Source: JAAXHH01 sp965248395 (GTDB lineage Bacteria; JAAXHH01). From it: a stretch of DNA of 64,000 nt. The notes under the pieces are model-generated. The model searched no databases, was not told where the DNA came from, and saw only the letters and a program-made list of their open reading frames with translations. Position numbers and translations under genes: made by a program. Below are positions 45,808 through 53,396 of this stretch, one piece after another. The first letter of the stretch is position 1. Each line of letters starts with the position of its first letter. Location: NCBI GenBank assembly GCA_965248395.1, contig OZ252103.1, positions 1 to 64,000 on the forward strand, given 5' to 3'.

Positions 45808-47839
45808 GCTTCTGTCCCTCCTTATCCATCGGCTGCTGTGACTGTTCTTGAACCCCTTCCGGCGCGCCGTTTTGCATACGATTGACGATTTCATCCACGT
45901 CGTACACGCATCCGCCCCATGGGCCTCCACCGGCTTGTTGCAGGACGGCCCAGAGCCGGGTGTCGTCAGGCAGATTCGGGTCGACGGCCAGATCGGGCCG
46001 TGGCGGACGTTCGGAGAGCAGCCGTGTACCCTCCTCGACGCCAAAAGTGCGGTCCTCAGTACCGACCAGGTTGATGGAACCGGTCAAGTCGTTTCTGTCT
46101 ATGATGATTTCGACAAGATCGCCGTCGACTACCTTGCCGATCGGCCCTCCGGCCAGGGCCTCGGGGCCAACGTGTCCGATGCAGGCCCCCGTTGAAATAC
46201 CTGAAAAACGGGCGTCTGTCACCACTGCGACGTGCTTGCCGAAGGACAGGTGTCTCAACGCGGCGGTAATCTGGTACGTTTCCTCCATCCCGGCGCCCAT
46301 GGGACCACGGCAGATGAGGATCAGCACGTCACCAGGCTTGACCCGGTTCTCGTTGCGGCTCTTGATGGCGGCGATGGCGTCCCGTTCCCGTGTGAAGACC
46401 CGCGCGGGCCCCGTTTTCCTGTATACACCGTCCGGATCGACGACGCTTGGATCGATCGCCGTACTCTTGATGACCGAGCCTTCCGGCGCCAGGTTGCCCC
46501 TGGGGAACGTCGCCGTGCTGGTCAGTCCCCGGTTTCGCGCCCGTTCAGGGGACATGATCACATCATCCGGATCAATCCCGTCTACTTTCTTTAATCGCTC
46601 GCGAACCAACCGCCGCCTTTCGGATGTCCGCCACCAGTCCAGGACCTCTCCGAGGGTACACCCCGCCGCGGTGAGTACCGTTTCGTTCAGCAAGCCCGCT
46701 TCGCGCAGGTGCAGCATCACTTCCGGCACACCGCCGGCAAGGAAGACAATGACCGTGGGATAACCCGTCGGACCATTCGGCAACACGTCTACCAGCCGGG
46801 GTGTCCGCCGGTTTATCCTTAGCCAGTCCTCTATCGTGGGGCGGCGCAACCCGGCGGCATGGGCGACCGCGGGGATGTGCAGCAGCAGGTTGGTAGAGCC
46901 CCCAAAGGCGGCATGGACCGTCATGGCGTTCTCGAGCGCCCCGTCGGTCAGGATCTTTTGCACGGTCACCCCCTCGGCTTCAAGCCGCATCAGCGCCCGG
47001 GCCGAACGCCTTGCCGCGTCGGTCCAGATTGACTGGCCCGACGGCGCCAGCGCGCTGTGGGGGAGTGAGAGACCGAAGGCCTCCCCGACGACCTGTGAAG
47101 TAGCCGCCGTACCCAGGAACTGGCAACCGCCGCCCGGAGATGCGCAGGTGCGGCAACCCATGTCCGCCGCGTATTCCAGCGTGATTTCATCATGGGCGTA
47201 CCGAGCTCCGATGGATTGGATCTTGCCCGCGTCTTCGCCCTCCTCTGGCGGCAGCGTAACGCCGCCCGGAACCAGCACGCAGGGCAGGTCATGGTTAGCC
47301 GCCAGCGCGATCATCATGGCGGGCAGCCCCTTGTCGCACGTCGCCACGCCGATCACGCCGCGGCGCGTCGGCAACGACCGGATCAATCGGCGGAACACCA
47401 GGGCCGCGTCGTTGCGGTACGGGAGGCTGTCCATCATGCCGGGCGTTCCCTGCGTACGACCATCGCAGGGGTCGGTGCAATATCCGCCGAAGGGGATGCC
47501 GCCCAGGGCTGTCAGTTCCTCGGCGGCCGCCTGCATGAGCAGGCCGACCTCCCAGTGGCCGGTATGATATCCCAGGGCCACCGGCGTTCCGTCAGATGCG
47601 CGTATTCCCCCCTGGGTACTGAGAATCAGGTACTGCCTCCGGTTCAGTTCCGAGGGACTCCACCCCATGCCCACGTTCTGGGATAAGGCGAACAGGTCGC
47701 CGCTGGGACTTTCCCGCAGCATTTCGTCGGTCAGCGGCAGGCTGCCTTCCGGCCCCGGCGCGCTGGATCTGATGTCGTAAATACCAGGGTCGGAATGGCT
47801 GACGACGGATTCGAAGGAAAGCAGCGAAGGGGGTTTCAT
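45797..47839 (-). CDS. YjhG/YagF-family D-xylonate dehydratase (IlvD/Edd superfamily)
   Basis: About 680 residues, the long IlvD/Edd form. The whole sequence follows E. coli YjhG as I know it: PLTDEMLRESPSGDLFALSQN, GMGWSPSEL, SDPCDGRTQGT-like YCTDPCDGRTQGTPGMMDSLP, GVATCDKGLPAMMIALA, CASPGGGCQFLGTAATSQV, MTVHAAFGGSTNLLLHIPA and DARFSGISTGACIGHVGPEA. The conserved Cys residues bind an Fe-S cluster. The family dehydrates D-xylonate and related acids to 2-keto-3-deoxy acids. ATG 47839 has GGAAGAG upstream and overlaps the preceding stop (ATGA). Substrate in this organism is not proven. Confidence 0.88.
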   Translation of the reverse strand: MKPPSLLSFESVVSHSDPGIYDIRSSAPGPEGSLPLTDEMLRESPSGDLFALSQNVGMGWSPSELNRRQYLILSTQGGIRASDGTPVALGYHTGHWEVGLLMQAAAEELTALGGIPFGGYCTDPCDGRTQGTPGMMDSLPYRNDAALVFRRLIRSLPTRRGVIGVATCDKGLPAMMIALAANHDLPCVLVPGGVTLPPEEGEDAGKIQSIGARYAHDEITLEYAADMGCRTCASPGGGCQFLGTAATSQVVGEAFGLSLPHSALAPSGQSIWTDAARRSARALMRLEAEGVTVQKILTDGALENAMTVHAAFGGSTNLLLHIPAVAHAAGLRRPTIEDWLRINRRTPRLVDVLPNGPTGYPTVIVFLAGGVPEVMLHLREAGLLNETVLTAAGCTLGEVLDWWRTSERRRLVRERLKKVDGIDPDDVIMSPERARNRGLTSTATFPRGNLAPEGSVIKSTAIDPSVVDPDGVYRKTGPARVFTRERDAIAAIKSRNENRVKPGDVLILICRGPMGAGMEETYQITAALRHLSFGKHVAVVTDARFSGISTGACIGHVGPEALAGGPIGKVVDGDLVEIIIDRNDLTGSINLVGTEDRTFGVEEGTRLLSERPPRPDLAVDPNLPDDTRLWAVLQQAGGGPWGGCVYDVDEIVNRMQNGAPEGVQEQSQQPMDKEGQKHGK

Positions 47840-48168
47840 GAATGGGCTCTTCCGTTTCCGATACGCCCGGTCGTCCACGAGGCATACCAGTTATCCAGGG
47901 TGAGTTCCGACGGAACTTCTTCGAAGTGATAGCGGGTCTCCCTGCCCTGGAAACCCGGCAGTAGCTTATCCCTGTCGGATTGCATGATGTCGTCGACAGG
48001 TTTGAACCGTGTCCATAGTACTTCCGCTTCTTCCGACCATATCCTGCGCTGACGATCCACGAGGATTTCGTAGCTGCGGCGCAGGACTTCGAGGTCACGC
48101 GGCGGGATTGCTCCGCACAGAATCAGGTATCCCTGTTCCAGGAACTGGTCCCGGTTGACCCGGATCAC
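47836..48168 (-). CDS. truncated phytanoyl-CoA dioxygenase (PhyH)-like protein
   Basis: A 110-residue product starting with GTG (GGGAGGTGG upstream, overlapping the mannonate dehydratase stop). Its N-terminus (MIRVNRDQFLEQGYLILCGA, then IPPRDLEVLRRSYEILVDRQ) resembles the first helices and strand of PhyH-family Fe(II)/2-oxoglutarate dioxygenases, normally about 250-300 residues. The His-x-Asp...His iron ligands lie beyond the end and are absent. The frame stops at the start of the dehydratase gene. Either a deletion removed the catalytic part or this is a retained regulatory fragment; a remnant is more likely. Confidence 0.5.
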   Translation of the reverse strand: MIRVNRDQFLEQGYLILCGAIPPRDLEVLRRSYEILVDRQRRIWSEEAEVLWTRFKPVDDIMQSDRDKLLPGFQGRETRYHFEEVPSELTLDNWYASWTTGRIGNGRAHS

Positions 48169-49169
48169 GCTCCACCTCCCCGGGACCGCCCGACGTTATC
48201 CAGGAGCGCTTTCATGTAGCCAAGCGCGAAGGCCCTGGAAGTACTATGGCGGCCTTCGGGATCTACACTCAGCCGCGGCACGTGGTCGTCGATCATGGGA
48301 CAGTCCACACCGGTTTCCTCGTAGGCCAGCAGAGACTCCATGGGATCTACGTGGCCCTGGTCGATGAACGTTTCAGAGAACGAGGGTACGGGACTCGAAA
48401 CGAATCGCAAATGAACGTAGTTGATCTTTCCGCGCTTTCCAAAATACCGAATGGCATCAAGCACGTCGCCGGGCATTTCAGATACGGTACCCTGGCAGAA
48501 TCCCAGGCCGTTACAGTCGCTGTGAACGATATCGACGAGCCTCTTCAGCGCTTGGTGGCTGCGAAAGACGCGGGCGATTCCGCCGATGGGCGAGATGGGC
48601 GGGTCATCGGGATGCAGGCTCATGCGCACTCCGGCGCTTTCGGCCACGGGTATGACCGACTTCAGGAAATAGGTAATGTTGTTCCACATGTCCTCGTCGG
48701 ACAGTTCCAGGTCCCGTGGAATGGGTGGGTACCAGTAGTCCTGTCTTGCCCTCCTGATCCGCTCGTAGTCGAAACTAGTGACGACCGCTCCGCCCCGGCT
48801 CAGCGTAGATTTCGACGTACGAAGGCCATAGTTGCCCCCCACGTTGCGCAGGCAGAAGAAATAACCGAGCACGGGAATACCGACGGCGCCCATGTTCTCG
48901 AGCGTCCTGCACCAGTTATCAATCTGCTCGTCGCGGCCCGGCAGTCCCAGCTTGATCTTGTCACACCACTCGGGGGGCACGCCCTCGAGCACCGACCAGG
49001 TCAACCCGGCATCTTCGATTCGAGCCTTCTGAAGCGACAGGTCATGGTAATCGTAGTACCCTTTTGAAGGGTCGCAGTCCGGGAGCCCGTTCACCATGTC
49101 AGTCACCCCCAGTTGCCGGGCGAACGCGAGATGTTCGGCGTCCATCCTGCCGTTGACCGCCAGCTTCAT
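48165..49169 (-). CDS. uxuA: mannonate dehydratase (UxuA family)
   Basis: A 334-residue UxuA-type TIM-barrel enzyme that converts D-mannonate to 2-keto-3-deoxygluconate. Family signatures: WSVLEGVPPEWCDKIKLG near residues 58-75, GVRMSLHPDDPPISPIGG (metal His), GLGFCQGTVSEM, VHLRFVS (the usual HFR) and CPMIDDHVPRL near the end. GGAG lies 8 nt before the ATG. First gene of a five-gene overlapping operon with the PhyH fragment, YjhG-type dehydratase, isochorismatase-like and amidohydrolase genes. Confidence 0.9.
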   Translation of the reverse strand: MKLAVNGRMDAEHLAFARQLGVTDMVNGLPDCDPSKGYYDYHDLSLQKARIEDAGLTWSVLEGVPPEWCDKIKLGLPGRDEQIDNWCRTLENMGAVGIPVLGYFFCLRNVGGNYGLRTSKSTLSRGGAVVTSFDYERIRRARQDYWYPPIPRDLELSDEDMWNNITYFLKSVIPVAESAGVRMSLHPDDPPISPIGGIARVFRSHQALKRLVDIVHSDCNGLGFCQGTVSEMPGDVLDAIRYFGKRGKINYVHLRFVSSPVPSFSETFIDQGHVDPMESLLAYEETGVDCPMIDDHVPRLSVDPEGRHSTSRAFALGYMKALLDNVGRSRGGGA

Positions 49170-49275
49170 GGTTGGCGCTCCATATCCGTTTGTCGCCCGT
49201 GTATATCCATTGGCTGAGGCGACCGGGGTTTACCTTGACAGGACCGACGATGAAAAGTATAATACCCGAGGTTTA

Positions 49276-49349
49276 CGGGGTGTAGCGCAGTCCGGTCAGC
49301 GCACCTGCTTTGGGAGCAGGGGGTCGGGGGTTCAAATCCCCCCACCCCG
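49276..49349 (+). tRNA. tRNA-Pro (anticodon UGG)
   Basis: A complete 74-nt cloverleaf: acceptor CGGGGTG pairs with CACCCCG plus discriminator A; anticodon stem CCTGC/GCAGG encloses loop TTTGGGA with anticodon TGG at 49311-49313; the T arm is GGGGG-TTCAAAT-CCCCC. CCA is not encoded. The D arm contains TAGCGCAGTCCGGTCAGCGCA. The acceptor pair C1-G72 is the usual identity feature of bacterial tRNA-Pro. Confidence 0.95.
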
Positions 49350-49512
49350 ATTACCATCTCCGCGGTACGACAGACAGCCAGGCCATCCGTCCCGACCATC
49401 TCCTCGTAGATACTTTCTCTACCAAACCTCACGGAACAGCAGGTCCGATCGCGACCCGCAGCGCGTCCACGCCACGGCCCGGGTATACCCCCGCGACGTA
49501 GCGCACTCCATG

Positions 49513-50232
49513 CTACGGGTCCTGACTCCGGATTTCCACGTATCTTTCCAATCGAGCGACCTCGCCGTCGTCCACGTACTTGCCGATTTCACGACGAAAC
49601 TGTTCCATGCTGGAATACGGACGGTACTCTTTGAATTCACGGGTCATTCGATCACCGACCCCGGGAATGGCGAGAATCTCCTCGTCCGTGGCCGTATTCA
49701 GATCGATGGGGACAAAAACGTACTGCTCCATGCGCGCAACCTCGGCGTCGTCCACGTACTTGCCCATTTCCCGGCGCCACTGGGCGATGGCAAGATAGGG
49801 TCGATACTCGTTGAACTCATGGACCATACGATCGCCCACGCCCGGCACCAGGCGCATTTCTTCGTCGGTCGCCGTGTTCAGGTTCAACGGAATAAACATC
49901 CGCGTGTAGAGCGCGGCGGAGTCCTCCCAGTTCATGTGCTGCGTAATGAGCGCGTCCAGTTCGATTATACCGGAGAAAGGACGTCCTGCCAGCACCTCAT
50001 CCACCAGTTCGGCGTTCATCCCCGGAAGCATGCCGAGTTCTTCGTTTCCAGCGAGGTTGGGGTTGACGACCGCTTCCGTCATTCCGGCAGGTGTTTCCGT
50101 CTCGGCGGTGTTGGCCTGATCCGTCACCTCGGGGCCGCCGCATCCCCCGATCGAAACGAGGCAGGCAAGCAGTATGGTCGCCAGCATGAGACCGGCTTCC
50201 CCATTGAATGTTTTCTCTCTTGGCATTTTCAT
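49513..50232 (-). CDS. exported lipoprotein with tandem helix-hairpin-helix-like repeats
   Basis: A 239-residue protein with a lipoprotein signal ending in SIGGCGG. Two near-identical modules of 61 residues follow (about 117-177 and 178-235), each reading P-LNTATDEE, then PGVGDRM and EF-EYRPY, then RRE-GKYVDD-EVAR. A degenerate third module lies before them (NLAGNEELGMLPGMNAELVD). LNTA-x-x-E-x5-PGVG is the HhH core found in ComEA and related DNA-binding proteins. Whether these periplasmic modules bind DNA is unknown. GGGAGG precedes the ATG; start overlaps the upstream membrane-protein gene by 4 bp. Confidence 0.75.
   Translation of the reverse strand: MKMPREKTFNGEAGLMLATILLACLVSIGGCGGPEVTDQANTAETETPAGMTEAVVNPNLAGNEELGMLPGMNAELVDEVLAGRPFSGIIELDALITQHMNWEDSAALYTRMFIPLNLNTATDEEMRLVPGVGDRMVHEFNEYRPYLAIAQWRREMGKYVDDAEVARMEQYVFVPIDLNTATDEEILAIPGVGDRMTREFKEYRPYSSMEQFRREIGKYVDDGEVARLERYVEIRSQDP
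49569..49869. repeat. 183-bp direct repeat inside the HhH lipoprotein gene
   Basis: DNA from about 49569-49686 is repeated with modest divergence at about 49752-49869, offset 183 bp (61 codons). It encodes the two HhH modules and marks a recent in-gene duplication. Confidence 0.7.
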
Positions 50233-50711
50233 GTTTCCTCCCTGTGTTTAAAAATCTGACCGGTCGACCCCAGAGCCGGATGGCGAAGGCAGGCCACCAG
50301 GCCCAGAAGGCCGAGCATGGTCATGGTGCCCGGCGCAAGCGCTGGAGTGGCGCCTCCCAGCGCCTCCCAGACCAGTTCGAGCCCTTTCCGCGATGGATAC
50401 ATCTCGAGTTCGAATTCCACGTTGCCGCTGAAGTGAAGCCATTGCCCTGTAAATCCGGATAGGACGAACAGTCCCATCAGGATCTGAAACGCCCGTACAA
50501 TCGCAGAGCCGGGCGCGAGTATGAGCCATACCGCCGCCGGAAAGGCGATTGCCAGGAGAACGAGCGGAACCCATTGCCAGTTGTCTTCCATGTGCTCCAG
50601 GAGTATGAGTTCGAAACCGACGCCAGCGATACCCAACGTCAGGACGATCAGGACGAGACGTCGCAGCGTTACGGCGTCGTCTCGCGCAAACTGTCGAATC
50701 GGTTGATCCAT
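50229..50711 (-). CDS. four-helix integral membrane protein of unknown function
   Basis: A 160-residue protein with four hydrophobic segments (about residues 16-35, 47-64, 70-92 and 132-148) and short loops. I do not recognise a family. The loop between helices 3 and 4 carries charged residues (ELEMYPSRKGLELVWEALGG) and is probably extracytoplasmic. It is translationally coupled (ATGA) to the HhH lipoprotein gene, which suggests that the two products work together at the envelope. Confidence 0.65.
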   Translation of the reverse strand: MDQPIRQFARDDAVTLRRLVLIVLTLGIAGVGFELILLEHMEDNWQWVPLVLLAIAFPAAVWLILAPGSAIVRAFQILMGLFVLSGFTGQWLHFSGNVEFELEMYPSRKGLELVWEALGGATPALAPGTMTMLGLLGLVACLRHPALGSTGQIFKHREET

Positions 50712-50735
50712 GACATGCTCCTCGGGTTCGGATAA

Positions 50736-51431
50736 TCAGAACAGCGTATTCCTCACCAGGGGATCGAGGATGTCCGGGGTGTCGTTGGCCACCCGGTTTA
50801 CTTTGTCGCTGACATTACGGATCTCGTACGGGCCTTCATGAGGTGGTCCTATGATTTCATGAAGCGTTTCCGCGGGTGTTTTAGGATCGAGCCAGTCGGT
50901 GAAATCGTCGGGATCGACAATCGCGGGCTGCCGGTCGTGTATATCGGCTAGCGCAGGCGAGGCATCGGTAGTGATTATGGTGAAAGTTTCGAGGCGTTGA
51001 TCGTCCCGGGCCCACTGCTCCCACAGCGCGGCAAAGGAAACCGGGGAACCGTTTTCGAGCGCCAGGAAAAAGGGTTGCTTGCTGCCACCGGACCGCCCGG
51101 ACCGTCTCCATTCAAACCATCCGTTCGCCGGAATGAGGCACCTGCGCGACCGGAACGCTGACCGGAAGGCGGGCTTCTGGTGGACGGTCTCCGCCCTGGC
51201 ATTAATCAGTCGCGCACCTATCTTGGCGTCTTTGGCCCAGAACGGAACCAACCCCCAACGCAACGGGGCCATGAATCTCGTTCCGCTTTCATCCAGGCGG
51301 CAAAGGGCAAACTCCTGCGTCGGAGCGCCGTTGTACCTGGGTTGCGGATCGAGCCGCTGCGTTGAAGCAGGCAGGGTATAGAGCGTGTATATCTGCTGCC
51401 AGGTCAGATTTTGGGAAAGGCGGCCGCACAT
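50736..51431 (-). CDS. SRAP/YedK-family abasic-site protection protein (SOS response-associated peptidase)
   Basis: A 231-residue SRAP domain protein. The catalytic Cys is residue 2 (MCGRLSQ), exposed after Met removal, and forms a thiazolidine crosslink with abasic sites in single-stranded DNA. Other family blocks: RYNGAPTQEFAL, LRWGLVPFWAKD, INARAETVHQKPAFRSAFRSRRC, IPANGWFEW (Glu) and DIHDRQPAI (His). Complete by length. GGAAG lies about 10 nt before the ATG. No clear LexA-type operator was seen upstream. Confidence 0.92.
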   Translation of the reverse strand: MCGRLSQNLTWQQIYTLYTLPASTQRLDPQPRYNGAPTQEFALCRLDESGTRFMAPLRWGLVPFWAKDAKIGARLINARAETVHQKPAFRSAFRSRRCLIPANGWFEWRRSGRSGGSKQPFFLALENGSPVSFAALWEQWARDDQRLETFTIITTDASPALADIHDRQPAIVDPDDFTDWLDPKTPAETLHEIIGPPHEGPYEIRNVSDKVNRVANDTPDILDPLVRNTLF

Positions 51432-51746
51432 TGACTCAATCTTCCGCGTGATGGCGCTTCGACCCCGTTAGTCCGGTAGGTCAGTTGCTGCGCATGGAAT
51501 ACTTGACCATTATGCATTGGTATATATATCATTATGTTGAAATATCTCGATACATTCCATGTGGAAGTCCGATCTCGGAAATCCTGTGGTCATTTCCTTA
51601 GAAATCGAAGGATTTCCCGCGCTTTGGTAAGCTTGGCTAGCCGCCTGGGTTCGCGGACGAACTCCGGGCCGTGCGTCACAAAGCGAAGATATGATGATTT
51701 GCATTCGAGGCAAGTCCAATCACGCGAATGAGAAGGAGGATCTCGC
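51432..51746. other. intergenic region between SRAP and SulP genes
   Basis: A 315-bp divergent spacer with no supportable gene; a 65-codon open frame at 51534-51731 lacks a ribosome site and motifs. It contains the promoter candidate for sulP and an AT-rich patch (51515-51545). Confidence 0.5.
51503..51532 (+). promoter_or_regulatory. candidate promoter of the SulP gene
   Basis: TTGACC (51503-51508) is followed by TATATC at 16 bp (51525-51530) overlapping TATCAT at 18 bp (51527-51532). The leader would be about 210 nt, long for a simple promoter, so another start site nearer the gene is possible. Confidence 0.4.
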
Positions 51747-53363
51747 TTGAACTACAGTCTGGTTACGTTCCGCGGTGATCTGTTTGGCGCGATCACCTCC
51801 GCGGTAGTGGGATTGCCGGTTGCGCTCGCCTTCGGTGTCGCCTCGGGTATGGGAGCGGCCGCTGGATTGTAAGGCGCGATTGGCGTTGGTTTTTTCGCCG
51901 CTGTATTCGGTGGTACGCGAACCCAGATTTCCGGCCCCACGGCTCCCATGACCGTGGCTATGGCGATCATCATAGCGCACCACGCGGGTTCGGTCGGTGA
52001 AGCCCTGGCCGTGGTAATCATGGGCGGCCTGTTGCAGGTTCTGCTGGGCGCGTTGAGAATAGGCCGTTTCGTGGCCTATACGCCCCACGTGGTGATCTCC
52101 GGATTCATGTCCGGCATTGGCCTCATCGTCATGATGATCCAGGCTTTGCCATTCATTGGCGCTCCCGCCGCACCGGGAGGGGCCGTAGGCACCTTTCTGG
52201 TGCTGTCGGAAGCCATTGGAGATATCAACTACAACGCCTTCGCGATCGCGCTCCTCACCCTGGCCATTGGTGTCCTCTGGCCCAGAAGGTTTTCAAGCCT
52301 CCTGCCCGGCACCCTGGTAGCCCTCATCGCCGGTACGGCGCTGAGCGTGCTATGGTTGAACGACGTGCCTGTTATCGGTGCCATACCTACTGGATTTCCG
52401 GAGATCATACTGGTACCGCCTTCCACCGACTTCCTGCTCCGCGCCATCGAGCCCGCGCTTATCCTGGCTCTCCTTGGTTCCGTGGGCAGCCTGCTCACCT
52501 CGCTGATTGCCGACTCGCTGACCGGAACTCGTCACCAGGCGGACCAGGAACTGGTGGGACAGGGTATTGGCAACGTGGCAGCCGGGTTGATCGGTGGACT
52601 ACCCGGCGCGGGAGCCACCGTGGGTACGGTGGCCAATATCAGGGCTGGCGGAACCACTCGAATATCCGGCGCCGGCCGTTCCATTATACTGCTTTTTCTC
52701 GTACTGGGCATGGGTTGGATCGTCGAACCGATCCCGCACGCCGTGCTGGCGGGAATATTGATGAAGGTCGGATGGGACATCGTCGATTGGCGGATCCTGA
52801 CGCGTGTCCACCGCCTGCGCCGGGAACATCTTTTCATCCTGTTGCTCACCCTGGGACTTACCGTTTTCGTCGATCTGGTCACCGCGGTGGCGATTGGACT
52901 GATTGTCGCGGGCATGGCCCACGCCAGGAAGCTGGAAAACCTGGAACTCGACAGCGTGGTGTCCGTACCGCTGCTCGACCGGCAGTTCTTCTCCCGGGAA
53001 GAAGATGTTGACAGCATGGATCAGTTTATGGCCCGGGTTGGCCTGGTTGCGCTCAGGGGGAGTTTTACCGTTGCTTCGTCCAAAAAACTGGTGGGGGTGA
53101 TCAGCGAGGACATCAAGGATCATGACGTCGTCATCTTTGACTTCTCCGGCGCCACTTACATCGACGACAGCGCGGCCATGGTCGTCGAGCAGCTCATGGA
53201 TGTTGCCACCGGGGAAGACACCCAGTACATCGTCATGTCGCTCTCGGGGTCCGTCGAAGAAACCCTGTCCGCTCTCGGCATCATCCAGCGCGTACCTGCA
53301 GCACACATCGTGGAAACGCTGGATGAAGCGCGCGCTGTCGCCAAGAAAATGCTCGGGATGTAA
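51747..53363 (+). pseudogene. SulP-family anion transporter with STAS domain, interrupted by an in-frame stop
   Basis: The gene begins with TTG 51747, with AGAAGGAGGA 6 nt upstream. The first 41 codons read MNYSLVTFRGDLFGAITSAV and continue GLPVALAFGV...GAAAGL, a normal SulP start. Codon 42 is TAA (51870-51872). The same frame then continues GAIGVGFFAAVFGGTRTQIS, the conserved next block, and runs to 53363, ending in a STAS domain (VIFDFSGATYIDDSAAMVVEQ). SulP proteins have GLYGAI here, so a Tyr codon became a stop. Without it the protein would be 538 residues. Restarts at ATG 51948 would lose the first helices. The family imports sulfate, bicarbonate or similar anions. Confidence 0.82.
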
Positions 53364-53396
53364 CACTTATAGGTATTCAGGGTATAACGAGGGCAC

